64,000 nt of DNA from Mesorhizobium erdmanii USDA 3471 (GCF_000472705.1 NZ_AXAE01000017.1:1-64000), one strand, 5' to 3'. Positions 25,628 to 34,813 are shown, counted from the stretch's first letter. Made by a program: numbers and translations. Notes: generated by a model not told the origin, from the letters alone.

Positions 25628-25915
25628 ATGAGAACGCTTCTGTGTGGCGCAGTACTTTCAATCGCCATCGCGGCACCGACCGTAGCCGAGACGCGCTATG
25701 ATCGCAATCTCGAAAAGGCGGCGCTAGGCATCGTTGCCAGCAAGATGGGCGACATCCGTGGCGGCTTTTCCTACAAGCAGGTGCCGCAGCTTGTGGTCCT
25801 GCCCGATCCTGCGCCCGCGTCAGCGGCTGAGCCTCCACGTGAACAAGCATCTGGGGATGGGCACGACGGCTTGTCTCCTGCCGTCGAGCGCCAGGCGTCC
25901 CGCACCATTTTCTAG
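25628..25915 (+). CDS. Small secreted protein of unknown function
   Basis: A 95-residue protein with a signal peptide (MRTLLCGAVLSIAIAAPTVAET) and a mature part containing YDRNLEKAALGIVASKMGDI. The ATG at 25628 follows AGGCAGGGGG at 25610-25619. No family is recognised. Its 3' end overlaps the end of the convergent GFA-family gene by 4 bp. The gap before it (25453-25627) shows no gene. Confidence 0.6.
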   Translation: MRTLLCGAVLSIAIAAPTVAETRYDRNLEKAALGIVASKMGDIRGGFSYKQVPQLVVLPDPAPASAAEPPREQASGDGHDGLSPAVERQASRTIF

Positions 25916-26313
25916 AACCACATATCGCGCACGCAGCGGCCATCGCGCGGCAGGTCGTCAAACGTGTCGAGACCGTCGAAATGATCGATGGGAAGATCGG
26001 CGACGGCCTCGGGCGGCGCTAGCCTCACATTGACGGCGATGCGGGTTCGGCCGGACGCATCGGCGCGCATGCCGCGCCAGGCGAGCACGCAGGCGCAGGT
26101 CGGACAGAACAGGATCTCGAGCGAAGGCGTGTCCTTTCCGGCGCGCGTATAGCTGGCCATCGGTCCTGCAACGCGAATGCGCTCATCGACATAGTCATAG
26201 GCCCAGAGCGTGCCATAGCGCCGGCAAAGCGTGCAATTGCAGGCCGTCACCGGCCCGGGGTCGCCTTCCAGGGTCCAGTGGCTTGCGCCACAGTGGCAGG
26301 TTCCCATCAGCAT
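25912..26313 (-). CDS. GFA family (glutathione-dependent formaldehyde-activating-like) protein
   Basis: A 133-residue zinc protein with the Mss4-like fold. Ligand pairs are GTCHCGASHW, ACNCTLCRRYG and FCPTCACVLAW. The ATG at 26313 has GGAGG directly upstream, which decides the start over frame extensions to 26394. Real GFA activity has been questioned for the family, so the function is not fixed. Confidence 0.85.
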   Translation of the reverse strand: MLMGTCHCGASHWTLEGDPGPVTACNCTLCRRYGTLWAYDYVDERIRVAGPMASYTRAGKDTPSLEILFCPTCACVLAWRGMRADASGRTRIAVNVRLAPPEAVADLPIDHFDGLDTFDDLPRDGRCVRDMWF

Positions 26314-26466
26314 CTGTCCTCCTTCGGTATCCGCCACGTAAACCGCTCCCCTTTTCATTGTGCCGCAAGTCGCGTCGCGGCTAAAGCCTTGCATGCCTAT
26401 CCATCGATAGTCCCCAGCACGCCCAATATCCTTGCGTTCCCGTCCGGCTTTCGCCAGAGAAGGCCG

Positions 26467-27231
26467 ATGAATTCGCCCTTACCAGCCAGCACACGCCAGC
26501 GGCTCGACGACCTGCTCGTCCAGCGCGGCCTGTTTGCCAGCCGCTCGCGCGCCCGCGACGCGGTCGAGCGCGGCACGGTGACGGTTGATGGCACCATCGC
26601 CCGCAAGCCCGGTCAGAACGTTTCGCCGCAATGCCTCCTTGCCGTCGATGATCCAGCGCAAGGCTATGTCTCCCGCGCGGCGCTGAAGCTGATCGGCGGG
26701 CTCGACCATTTCAGCCTCGATCCCTCTGGCCGGGAGGCGCTCGACATCGGTGCCTCGACCGGCGGGTTCACCCAGGTGCTGCTGGAACGTGGCGCCTCCC
26801 ATGTCACCGCAATCGATGTCGGGCACGGCCAGATGCATCCCGATCTCGGCGGCGATCCGCGCGTAACGGCCATCGAGGGACTGAATGCCCGCGATCTAAC
26901 TGCCGCGGATCTTGCCGGCCGTCTGCCCGATTTCATCGTCTCCGACGTCAGCTTCATTTCGCTGAGACTGGCGCTGCCGCCGGCGCTGGTCCTGGCGAAG
27001 CCCGGTGCCGCCGCGATCCTTCTGGTCAAGCCGCAATTCGAGGCGGGCCGCGAGGCGATCGGCAAGGGTGGTCTGTTGAAGGATCCCTTCGATGCCGCCC
27101 GTGTCGCCGGCCAGCTCCAGGAGTGGCTGGATGCCGTTCCCGGCTGGCGCTCGCTCGGCCTGCACCTGTCGCCGATCGAAGGCGGCGACGGCAATCGCGA
27201 ATTCCTGCTTGGTGGGGTCAAGGATCGATGA
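26467..27231 (+). CDS. tlyA: TlyA family RNA methyltransferase (S4 plus FtsJ-like domains)
   Basis: A 254-residue protein. An N-terminal S4 RNA-binding domain (QRLDDLLVQRGLFASRSRAR) precedes an FtsJ-type Rossmann methyltransferase domain with the SAM motif LDIGASTGGFTQVLLERGA and the segments DFIVSDVSFISL and LVKPQFEAGRE. Such proteins methylate 2'-hydroxyls of rRNA and were first called hemolysins. Start ATG at 26467. The stop overlaps the next start by 4 bp (ATGA), indicating translational coupling. Confidence 0.92.
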   Translation: MNSPLPASTRQRLDDLLVQRGLFASRSRARDAVERGTVTVDGTIARKPGQNVSPQCLLAVDDPAQGYVSRAALKLIGGLDHFSLDPSGREALDIGASTGGFTQVLLERGASHVTAIDVGHGQMHPDLGGDPRVTAIEGLNARDLTAADLAGRLPDFIVSDVSFISLRLALPPALVLAKPGAAAILLVKPQFEAGREAIGKGGLLKDPFDAARVAGQLQEWLDAVPGWRSLGLHLSPIEGGDGNREFLLGGVKDR

Positions 27232-28466
27232 GCGCACGCTTCACCATCAAAAGGCTTGGCGCGCAGGGCGACGGCATCGCCGAGACCGAAAGCGGCGACC
27301 TGTTCATTCCCTTCACGCTGCCCGGCGAGACCGTTACCGCCGCGCGTGAAAAGGATCGCGCTACATTGATGGCGGTGCTGGAGGCCTCGCCGCTGCGCAT
27401 CGAACCCGCCTGCCGCCATTTCACCGAATGCGGCGGCTGCGCCCTCCAGCATTTCGAGGCCGAAGCCTATCGTCAGTGGAAACGCGACAAGGTGGTGCAC
27501 GCCCTCAAGGGCATCGATTGCGAAATTGGCGCGCTGGTCGCCTGCGCACCGCACTCACGCCGCCGTGTCGTGCTTGCCGCTCGGCGCACCGAGACGGGGA
27601 TGCTGCTCGGCTTCAACCGCCATTTGTCGCCGGAAATCATCTCCATATCCGAATGCCCGATCTCGCTGCCCGAGATCGTCGCCGCATTCGACCGGCTGAG
27701 GGGGCTGGCAGACTTGATATGTGCCACCACCAAATCGTTCCGCATGGCGGTCACCGTGACCGGTTCCGGCCTCGATGTCGCGGTGCATGAGTCCGGCAAA
27801 CTCGGAGAACACCAGCGCCGCATCGCCTCCAATTTTGTCCTTGCGCAAGGCTTTGCCAGACTGTCCATCGATGACGAGATCGTCATCGAGCCAAGGAAGC
27901 CTGTGGTCATGTTCGGCAGCGTTGCTGTCGCCGTGCCGCCCGGCGCCTTCCTGCAGGCAACCGAGGCCGCCGAACAGACCATGGCCGGGATCGTTGGCGG
28001 ACATCTGAAGCGCGCCAAAAAGGTCGCCGATCTTTTCGCCGGTTGCGGCAGCTTTGCGCTCCGGCTTGCCGAGAAGTCGGAAGTCCATGCGGTGGAAGGC
28101 GACGCGCCGGCCCTTTCGGCGCTCGACCGGGGGGCACGCTTCGCAACCGGTCTGAAGCGGGTGACGGGCGAACGCCGCGACCTGTTTCGCCGGCCGCTGA
28201 CGTTCAAGGAATTGAACGCCTTCGACGGCCTTGTCTTCGACCCGCCGCGGGCGGGTGCCGAGGACCAGTCGAAGCAGATCGCCCGGTCCGATGTTCCATT
28301 CGTTGCCGCGGTATCCTGCAACCCGGTGACGCTGGCTCGCGACCTGCGCATCCTCCTTGACGGCGGTTATCAACTGAAAAGCGTGACACCGATCGACCAG
28401 TTCCTGTGGTCTCACCATGTCGAGGCGGTCGCCCTGCTGGAAAAGCCCAGGAGAAGGCGCGGCTGA
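27228..28466 (+). CDS. Class I SAM-dependent RNA methyltransferase, RlmD/TrmA (m5U) type
   Basis: A 412-residue protein with an N-terminal TRAM-like beta domain (FTIKRLGAQGDGIAETESGD) and an iron-sulfur cluster motif, CRHFTECGGCALQHF with a fourth Cys near SECPISL. The C-terminal methyltransferase has VADLFAGCGSFALRLAE, VFDPPRAGAEDQSK and the catalytic VSCNPVTLARDL. Likely a uridine C5 methyltransferase of rRNA. Its ATG overlaps the tlyA stop, coupling two RNA-modifying enzymes. Confidence 0.92.
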   Translation: MSARFTIKRLGAQGDGIAETESGDLFIPFTLPGETVTAAREKDRATLMAVLEASPLRIEPACRHFTECGGCALQHFEAEAYRQWKRDKVVHALKGIDCEIGALVACAPHSRRRVVLAARRTETGMLLGFNRHLSPEIISISECPISLPEIVAAFDRLRGLADLICATTKSFRMAVTVTGSGLDVAVHESGKLGEHQRRIASNFVLAQGFARLSIDDEIVIEPRKPVVMFGSVAVAVPPGAFLQATEAAEQTMAGIVGGHLKRAKKVADLFAGCGSFALRLAEKSEVHAVEGDAPALSALDRGARFATGLKRVTGERRDLFRRPLTFKELNAFDGLVFDPPRAGAEDQSKQIARSDVPFVAAVSCNPVTLARDLRILLDGGYQLKSVTPIDQFLWSHHVEAVALLEKPRRRRG

Positions 28467-28519
28467 GCCGCCGATGATCACTTTTAGTTGAGATCGGGCA
28501 ATCCAGCCACTCGAAACAG

Positions 28520-28547
28520 AAAGGCGCCGCAAAGCCGCCCTTTTGCA
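28520..28547 (+). terminator. Probable intrinsic terminator after the RNA methyltransferase gene
   Basis: AAAGGCG pairs with CGCCCTTT (one bulged base) around a short loop and is followed by TTTTG. It lies about 55 bp after the stop codon. Confidence 0.45.
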
Positions 28548-28606
28548 CCGGCCTAGTCGAGTTGTTGGGCGGAAGCATAGTCACTCTCACCGGACGGACG
28601 ATCGTA

Positions 28607-30949
28607 ATGCGGACGGTCTTGAAATTCCTGGCATTTTTCCTTGCCCTCTCCATGTTCGCCTTCGGGTCGACGGCCGGGGCGCTGGCACAAGGCGAAAAGC
28701 GCCTTGCCTTCGTCATCGGCAACGCCGCCTACCCCGCTGGCGCGCTGGCGACGCCCGCCAATGACGCGGGCCTGATCGCTCAGACATTGCAGGCGGCGGG
28801 GTTCGACGTGGTCGGTGCGCGCGATGTCGACCAGGAATCGCTGCGTGGCGCCTACCGCGATTTCCTCGCCAAGGTGACGGCAGCCGGTCCCGACGCGGTG
28901 GTGTTTGTCTATCTGGCCGGACAGGGTCTGCAGTTCGAGGGTGAGAACTATTTTGCGCCCATCGATGCCCAGATCACCAACGCCGCGGACGTACCGATGG
29001 CGGCCGTGCGGGTCTCCGACCTCACCAAGCCGCTCGCCGCGCTGCCGACGAAGGTCAACATCGTCGTGCTCGACGCGGCGCGGCCGAATTCCTTCGCACG
29101 CTCGAACCAGCCGCTGGCCGGCGGCCTCGCTTTGGTCGATCCCGACCCGAACATGCTGATCGCTTTCAACGCGGCGCCGGGTACGGTCGCGCCGGAAGGC
29201 AAGGGACCGTACGGTGCCTATGCCCAGGCGCTCGCCGAAATGATCAGGGATGGAGGGCTGCAACTTGGCGACGTGTTCGACCGCACGCGGCTGCGCGTCA
29301 ACGACGTGACACAGGGCGCGGAGGTGCCCTGGAACGCCTCCAAGATCACCGATCCCTTCGTATTCTTCGAGCGCGGTCCGGATGCTCCGGCGCCACAGGT
29401 TTCGGCCGACGAGGTGCGGACAAACCGGACCAAGGAGATCCGCGACTTCGATGCGCATGACGCCTACATCGCGGCCCTCGATCGCGATACGATGCGCGGC
29501 TATGAGGATTTCATCGTCGCCTATCCGCACGACCCGATGGCCAGGCGCGTGCGCGCCATTCTGGCCGCGCGGCGCGAGGCGATCACCTGGCGCCAGACTT
29601 GGCTCAGGGATACGCCCGAAGCCTACTGGTCCTATCTCGATCGCTATCCGCACGGCCCCCATGCCTGGGATGCCCGTCGCCGGCTCGAGCATTTCGACGC
29701 TGCCCTAGAGCCGCCGCAGGGTTTTGCCGTCTATGATTATGACGTGCCGCCGCCGCCGCCGGAAGAGATCGTCTACGTCGACCGGCCCGTGCTCTATTTC
29801 GACGACCCCGAGTTCGACTTCGATCCGCCTCCGCCGGTAACGGTGATCTTCCTGCAGCCTCGGCCGCGCGACTTCATCGAACTCCCGCCACCACCGCCGC
29901 CAGCCGGAATCTTCCTTCTGCCGACGCCTGTCTTCGTGCCGGTCCCGGCCTGGGTGAATCCTCCGCATGACATCTTCCCGCCGCCGAACGACGTCATCTT
30001 CAACAACATCCACAACACCACCATCGTCAACAACACGACGATCAACGAGAACAACAACCAAGGCGGTGGTCTCACCACCGGCCAGAAATTGACTGCGGGC
30101 GCCGTGGGCTTGGGCGCGGCCGCACTGGCGACGAAGGTGGCACTGCCGGCCTTCCTGCAGAAAAAGGCGACCGTGCTGTCCAAGCAGAATCCGGCCGGCC
30201 TGCCGGTGAAGCCTGGGCAGGGTGGCCAGCAGCCGGGCGGTGCCACGCCGCAGTCGAAAACATTGCCTGCCGACAAGCTGACAGGTCATGCCTTGCCCGG
30301 TGCCGATGGCAAGGCCCTGCCGCTCGTCAACGGCAAGCCGGTTTTGAATGGACAGAACCTGCCCAACAACTCGCTGCCCAAGAACAAGTCCAGGAAACTC
30401 CTGAACAAGCAGGTCACGGCTGGTGGAAATGCCGTGACCGGCAACCCAGTGGTGAACGGGCAAAACGCGGCCAATGGCCAGGGTCAGAACGGTATAGGCA
30501 AGACCGGTAAGGACGCCAAGTTCCGCAAGCTCCGGGGCGCCAACGGCACGCCTGCGGCGAATGGAGTGAACAACCCATCGGCGGTCAATGGCCAGAATTC
30601 AGGCCAGAACCCGCCCAGCGGAAAGTTCAAGAAGCTTCACAATCAGGACAGCGGCCAGACGAACGGTCAGGCCAATGGGGTCAACGGCAATGGCAACGGG
30701 CCGAAATTCCACAAGTTGCCTGCCAACGGAAACAGTGGCGGCAATGTCCAGCAGAAATTCAAGGTCAACAACGGCAATCCGCAGCTAAAGGTGCTGGGGC
30801 AGCCCAAGCCGCCGAGGCCGGAGTTCCACGCCCAGCCGAAGCAGCAAATGCAGCAGGTGCAGCGGCAGGCACAGCCGAGGCCACCGCAGCCGCCGGCCGT
30901 CAAGAAGCCGTCTTGCGGGCACCCCAATGAGCCGGCGTGCAAGAAATAG
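28607..30949 (+). CDS. Secreted caspase-fold (C14-like) protein lacking the catalytic His and Cys
   Basis: A 780-residue protein from the ATG at 28607, with a signal peptide (cleavage near GALAQGE). The caspase p20 fold spans about residues 31-215 (RLAFVIGNAAYPAGALATPA, LQAAGFDVV). The usual GHG reads YLAGQGLQFEGENYFAPIDA (His to Gln106) and the usual DAC reads VVLDAARPNSF (Cys to Ala158), so both dyad residues are lost. There follow a TPR-like segment (EAYWSYLDRYPHGPHAWDAR), a Pro-rich region (about 365-460), an Asn-rich stretch and a basic tail with repeated KFxKL motifs. Probably a periplasmic binding or scaffold protein. Confidence 0.85.
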   Translation: MRTVLKFLAFFLALSMFAFGSTAGALAQGEKRLAFVIGNAAYPAGALATPANDAGLIAQTLQAAGFDVVGARDVDQESLRGAYRDFLAKVTAAGPDAVVFVYLAGQGLQFEGENYFAPIDAQITNAADVPMAAVRVSDLTKPLAALPTKVNIVVLDAARPNSFARSNQPLAGGLALVDPDPNMLIAFNAAPGTVAPEGKGPYGAYAQALAEMIRDGGLQLGDVFDRTRLRVNDVTQGAEVPWNASKITDPFVFFERGPDAPAPQVSADEVRTNRTKEIRDFDAHDAYIAALDRDTMRGYEDFIVAYPHDPMARRVRAILAARREAITWRQTWLRDTPEAYWSYLDRYPHGPHAWDARRRLEHFDAALEPPQGFAVYDYDVPPPPPEEIVYVDRPVLYFDDPEFDFDPPPPVTVIFLQPRPRDFIELPPPPPPAGIFLLPTPVFVPVPAWVNPPHDIFPPPNDVIFNNIHNTTIVNNTTINENNNQGGGLTTGQKLTAGAVGLGAAALATKVALPAFLQKKATVLSKQNPAGLPVKPGQGGQQPGGATPQSKTLPADKLTGHALPGADGKALPLVNGKPVLNGQNLPNNSLPKNKSRKLLNKQVTAGGNAVTGNPVVNGQNAANGQGQNGIGKTGKDAKFRKLRGANGTPAANGVNNPSAVNGQNSGQNPPSGKFKKLHNQDSGQTNGQANGVNGNGNGPKFHKLPANGNSGGNVQQKFKVNNGNPQLKVLGQPKPPRPEFHAQPKQQMQQVQRQAQPRPPQPPAVKKPSCGHPNEPACKK

Positions 30950-31020
30950 CACACGTCTGCCCAGAGGTGGTCCGGCTTGGGTCGGGACATGCATGAGACA
31001 GAGGCTTGAAACGCGTCGCC
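30949..31020 (+). repeat. Diverged copy of the dispersed nested-palindrome repeat
   Basis: The sequence begins GCACACGTCTGCCCAGAGG and continues to GGGACATGCATGAG, with the tail GGCTTGAAACGCGTCGCC. This matches the order of blocks in the copies at 23245, 46792 and 58328. It starts at the stop codon of the pseudo-caspase gene. Confidence 0.55.
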
Positions 31021-31191
31021 GGTCGCTTTGTGAGGCGACCCGGCTGCGTCGGGCGGCGACAAAACCTCGCGGGCCGCGGCCGCTACCCGCTATCCGATCA
31101 CAACTGCGTGGTTGGCCACCGCCAAGATTGCGCAGTGACTCGGCTCGCTGATACCCAGTCAGCGCCGGGGGGCCTCAACGGAGTGAGCATA

Positions 31192-31461
31192 ATGAGGATT
31201 GCAAGCGTTATGACGTCTATCGCCGTAGCCGGGTTCATTGTGACGGGAGCTGCCGCGGCAGCGACGACAGCAGCGACCACGACCGCGCCGGCCACCACCA
31301 TGGCCGCTCCCGCGAAGAAGGCAAAGACGACTACCATGACGCCTGAGAAAACTGCGATTTCGAAGCAATGTTCGGCGCTTGCCGATGCCCAGAAGCTGCA
31401 TGGCAAGGCACGCGAGAAGTTCCGGGCCGACTGCAAGAAGAACGGCGGCAAGCCCACCTGA
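31192..31461 (+). CDS. PsiF-repeat-like small secreted protein
   Basis: An 89-residue protein with a signal peptide (MRIASVMTSIAVAGFIVTGAAA), a Thr/Ala-rich linker and a C-terminal segment, KQCSALADAQKLHGKAREKF followed by RADCKK, that matches the PsiF repeat pattern of two Cys flanking a GK-R-F core. PsiF is named from phosphate-starvation induction in E. coli; its function is unknown. The open frame upstream to 31006 runs through repeat sequence and was not used. Confidence 0.7.
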   Translation: MRIASVMTSIAVAGFIVTGAAAAATTAATTTAPATTMAAPAKKAKTTTMTPEKTAISKQCSALADAQKLHGKAREKFRADCKKNGGKPT

Positions 31462-31486
31462 TCAGGAGCTACTATCGCTTATTGTT

Positions 31487-31514
31487 GCCAGCCTGCCCCG
31501 CCGGGGAGGCTGGC
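31487..31514. terminator. GC-rich hairpin between the PsiF-like and transglutaminase-like genes
   Basis: GCCAGCCT pairs with AGGCTGGC and inner CCCC with GGGG. There is no T tract, so it could act as a bidirectional RNA 3' end or only be a repeat. Confidence 0.35.
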
Positions 31515-31637
31515 GGCAGCATCAGAAATATCACGGGTTTCGGTCTGAAGCCGGTGTCACTTTGGCTCAGTCAAGGGCGGGCGCTGAAACGTCAAGCGTC
31601 CACGGTGCCCGACCCGTTACGGTTCTGACAAGGCCCC

Positions 31638-32327
31638 TCAGTCGACGAGCTTGGCGACATTCGTAAGGGTCTTCGGCGTGCCGCCTCGCCGGTTGATCGA
31701 CACCCAGATATTCGGGTTCTGCTGTGATTGGCGTTTCACAAAGTAGTAGCCGGTTGCGTTCCAGGGCCTGATCTCGTCGACCAGGTTGTCGAGGACCAGA
31801 TCCCCCTTGTCGGTTTTCACCGTCAGGATGGTGTGGCCTTCATTGTCAAGGTCGTGCACCACGGTCATCAGCAGCGCCTGCCGGGGGAATCCAGCCTCCT
31901 GAAGCAGCTTGCGCTTGTAGAGTGCGTAGATCTTGCAGTCGCCCGTGCCGTCGACAGGGTAATCCCAATGGTCTTCCATCGTGCCCCAATGCTCAAAGTT
32001 GCTGACGGGTTTGATGGAGTTGTTTGCCTTGAGGTTTATCCGCTTGAGGATGCGCAGGTTTTGCGCGGTCAGCTTGACGTTCTTGGCCGGCAGGGCGGGC
32101 ACCTTGCACTCTTTTGGCCGGCGATGGCAGAAATCGACCCAACCGTAGGGGACGCTGGTGGCGCCGCCAACGGCGGCGGAGAGTGACCCATCCCCGGATG
32201 ATTGCGCCGATATTCGCTTGAACAAGGTCGATTGTGCCGCCGCCGGGCTGACTTGCAGCGATGTCGCGCCAATCAACGAAATGAAGCCAAGCAGGATTGA
32301 CGAAGTCAGGACGGGGACATGCCGCAT
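31638..32327 (-). CDS. Transglutaminase-like cysteine peptidase (BTLCP family)
   Basis: A 229-residue protein with a signal peptide (SSILLGFISLIGATSLQVSPAAAQ). The catalytic triad segments are Cys in GTGDCKIYALYKRKLL, His in NEGHTILTV and Asp in LVLDNLVDEI. Its family is the bacterial transglutaminase-like cysteine proteinases, related to LapG, which cleaves adhesins under c-di-GMP control; no lapD-like gene is beside it. The ATG at 32327 is used; a GTG five codons upstream is possible. Confidence 0.85.
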   Translation of the reverse strand: MRHVPVLTSSILLGFISLIGATSLQVSPAAAQSTLFKRISAQSSGDGSLSAAVGGATSVPYGWVDFCHRRPKECKVPALPAKNVKLTAQNLRILKRINLKANNSIKPVSNFEHWGTMEDHWDYPVDGTGDCKIYALYKRKLLQEAGFPRQALLMTVVHDLDNEGHTILTVKTDKGDLVLDNLVDEIRPWNATGYYFVKRQSQQNPNIWVSINRRGGTPKTLTNVAKLVD

Positions 32328-32448
32328 TGCCAAAACCACCACCGCAACGAGGAAGCTGGTGCTGCGTTCGTGCGCAAAGGCAGCCCAGGCAGTTAAAGAC
32401 TTAATGATTTCCTAACGTCGATTGTGTTCACTTCATGGTGCCGACCGG

Positions 32449-32478
32449 GATTGAGGCTGGAAAATGCCAGCCTCAATC
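32449..32478. repeat. Perfect 12-bp inverted repeat with 6-base loop
   Basis: GATTGAGGCTGG and CCAGCCTCAATC flank AAAATG. It lies about 50 bp beyond the vapC stop, on the side toward the peptidase gene. No T tract follows in either direction. It would form a very stable RNA hairpin. Confidence 0.6.
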
Positions 32479-32527
32479 GCGGAGCTGGACTAAGTTCGAC
32501 CGTCGGAGCGCCGGCCGCGCCTCGTCG

Positions 32528-32917
32528 TTATGGTTCCCGCACGCTATCATATCCGGCCGCCCTGGCAGCCTTGAGAAAACTACGGTCAAAGGTTGCCAAG
32601 CCGGCACAATGAGCTGATTTCCCCAGATGCAGCGCATCCGCGAAATCCATTCCCGCGTCCGACAGGTCTAGCGCGCAGGAGACCAGCGCAGCATCTTCCA
32701 GCTCAACTGTAGGCAACCCGCCGAACACTCGCAATGCGCTGGCGACCACCGCCTGGCTGTAACCATAGGCACTGCGCAGCACCCACTCAGTCTCCAGGAT
32801 TACCGTGACAGCGACAAATACGGGTTGATCATCGATCAGCCGCCGGGCTCGTGGGGACTGCTCAGGATCGTCGTTCGTCAAATATCTAACGACAACGTTG
32901 GTATCAATTGCGAGCAT
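32528..32917 (-). CDS. vapC: Type II toxin, PIN-domain ribonuclease
   Basis: A 129-residue PIN-domain protein with the acidic residues in AIDTNVVVRYL, the Glu in VILETEWVL, and Asp in AGMDFADALHL and LATFDRSF. These coordinate Mg for RNA cleavage. The start at 32917 overlaps the antitoxin end by 14 bp, the usual VapBC arrangement. The frame upstream to 33004 lies inside the antitoxin gene and is not used. Confidence 0.92.
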   Translation of the reverse strand: MLAIDTNVVVRYLTNDDPEQSPRARRLIDDQPVFVAVTVILETEWVLRSAYGYSQAVVASALRVFGGLPTVELEDAALVSCALDLSDAGMDFADALHLGKSAHCAGLATFDRSFLKAARAAGYDSVREP

Positions 32918-33179
32918 CGCGTCGCCGTGCTTCAGCAAGAACGGCCGCGTCCATTTCCTCCATCGCCTTCGGCTTGCCACTGTGCGGCAAGACGCCAAAG
33001 ACATCTTCTGGTCGAGTCGGGGCGAAGGCCGGAGCCAATTTCAAAAGTACTCCATCCGGAGTGTCTTCGACCAGCAGGCGGGTACCCGCGCCCCAGTCCT
33101 TCCGTTTTCGGATCGCGCTGGGCAGGATTACCTGCCCCTTGGTGGAGATGGTCGTTATAGTTTTTTCTGTGGCAGCCAT
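32904..33179 (-). CDS. vapB: Antitoxin, AbrB/MazE-type DNA-binding
   Basis: A 91-residue protein with an N-terminal swapped-hairpin AbrB domain (TTISTKGQVILPSAIRKRKD) and a C-terminal toxin-binding tail. It is expected to neutralise VapC and repress the operon. The gene overlaps vapC by 14 bp. Confidence 0.9.
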   Translation of the reverse strand: MAATEKTITTISTKGQVILPSAIRKRKDWGAGTRLLVEDTPDGVLLKLAPAFAPTRPEDVFGVLPHSGKPKAMEEMDAAVLAEARRRDARN

Positions 33180-33256
33180 CGCACCATGCCTTCATGTAAG
33201 ACAAAGGTAAGATAGCCTTGTCTTGGAAGCTATTCAAGCCTGCCGGATTTGCATCC

Positions 33257-34669
33257 TCATACCCGTGTCCCGCCGACCGTCATCTGGTTCATCCTGAGAT
33301 GCGGCTGGCCGACGCCGACCGGCACGCCCTGTCCGGCCTTGCCGCACATGCCGATGCCATTGTCGAGCTTCATGTCGTTGCCGACCATCGAGACGCGATG
33401 CATGGCATCCGGCCCGTTGCCGATCAGCATCGCGCCCTTGATCGGCTGCGTCACCTTACCGTTTTCGATCATGTAGGCCTCGGTGCAGCCGAACACGAAT
33501 TTGCCCGACGTGATGTCGACCTGGCCGCCGCCGAAGGACACGGCGTAGATGCCGTTCTTGACCGAGGCGATGATCTCGTCCGGCTCCATGTCGCCCGAAG
33601 TCATGTAGGTGTTGGTCATGCGCGGCATCGGCTGGTGCGCGTAGCCTTCGCGCCTGCCGTTGCCGGTGGCCTTCATGCCCATCAATCGGGCGTTTTGGCG
33701 GTCCTGCATGTAGCCGACCAGTTTGCCGTCCTCGATCAGCACGTTGCGGGCCGATGGCGTGCCTTCATCATCGACGGTGAGCGAGCCGCGCCGCTCGGGG
33801 ATGGTGCCGTCGTCGACGACGGTGACGCCCTTGGCGGCGACCTGCTGGCCCAGCAGGCCGGCGAAAGCGGAGGTCTTCTTGCGGTTGAAATCGCCTTCCA
33901 GCCCGTGCCCCACGGCTTCATGCAGCATGACGCCCGGCCAGCCACTGGACAGCACGATGTCGAAGGTTCCGGCCGGGGCGGGGATTGCATCGAGATTGAC
34001 CAGCGCCTGCCGGAGCGCTTCCTTGGCTGCGTGCTTCCAGCTGTCCTCGATCAGGAAGTCGCCGAACGCCTTGCGTCCGCCCATGCCGTAGGAGCCGCTT
34101 TCCTGGCGGTCGCCGTCGCCGACCACGACCGAGACGTTGATGCGGACCAGCGGCCTGATGTCACGCACCATTTGGCCGTCGGCGCGCACGATCTCGACAT
34201 GCTGCCACGAGGCGGCGAGCGAGGCCGTCACCTGGCGCACGCGCGGATCCTCGGCCCGCAGCCAGGCGTCGATTTCCTGCAGCAGCTTTGCCTTGGCCTC
34301 GAAGGAAGGCGAGGGGATCGGGTTCTCGTCGCCATAGAGATGGCGGTTGGTGCGGGCGGGTGCGGCGGCAAGCGTACCGGAATAGCCGCCCTTGACGGTC
34401 GAGACGGCATTGGCCGCGCGCACCAGCGAGGCCTCCGACAGGTCGCTCGAATGAGCGTAGCCGCTGGCTTCACCGGCCACCGCGCGCAGGCCAAAGCCCT
34501 GGTCGGTGTTGAAGTTGGCGGTCTTCAGCCGGCCATTGTCGAACATCAGCGCCTCGCTCTCGCTATATTCGAGGAACAGCTCGCCGTCGTCGGCGCCATT
34601 GATGGTGTCGGCGACGATCTGCTTGATGCGGTCGTCTGAAATGTCGAATTGGCCGATCAGGCTGTTCAT
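33257..34669 (-). CDS. tldD: Metalloprotease subunit TldD
   Basis: A 470-residue protein of the TldD/TldE (PmbA) protease. The zinc motif HEAVGHGLEGDFNRKKTSAF is present. The start at 34669 (MNSLIGQF) is the family start. TldD with TldE matures or degrades small peptides. The gene ends 77 bp from vapB and is followed, in the same direction upstream, by the IalB-family gene. Confidence 0.94.
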   Translation of the reverse strand: MNSLIGQFDISDDRIKQIVADTINGADDGELFLEYSESEALMFDNGRLKTANFNTDQGFGLRAVAGEASGYAHSSDLSEASLVRAANAVSTVKGGYSGTLAAAPARTNRHLYGDENPIPSPSFEAKAKLLQEIDAWLRAEDPRVRQVTASLAASWQHVEIVRADGQMVRDIRPLVRINVSVVVGDGDRQESGSYGMGGRKAFGDFLIEDSWKHAAKEALRQALVNLDAIPAPAGTFDIVLSSGWPGVMLHEAVGHGLEGDFNRKKTSAFAGLLGQQVAAKGVTVVDDGTIPERRGSLTVDDEGTPSARNVLIEDGKLVGYMQDRQNARLMGMKATGNGRREGYAHQPMPRMTNTYMTSGDMEPDEIIASVKNGIYAVSFGGGQVDITSGKFVFGCTEAYMIENGKVTQPIKGAMLIGNGPDAMHRVSMVGNDMKLDNGIGMCGKAGQGVPVGVGQPHLRMNQMTVGGTRV

Positions 34670-34813
34670 GGCGCGTCCATCCGTGGAAAGGGAGTTCGTT
34701 TCCCACGATGTAGGCGTGAAGGCGCGCCGAGACAATCGCTCGCCGCGATCTCAGCACAAATGCGATGGCCGACAGGCCGCCTGCGTCACATTTGGTGTGC
34801 AAGCGCCGGGCTA

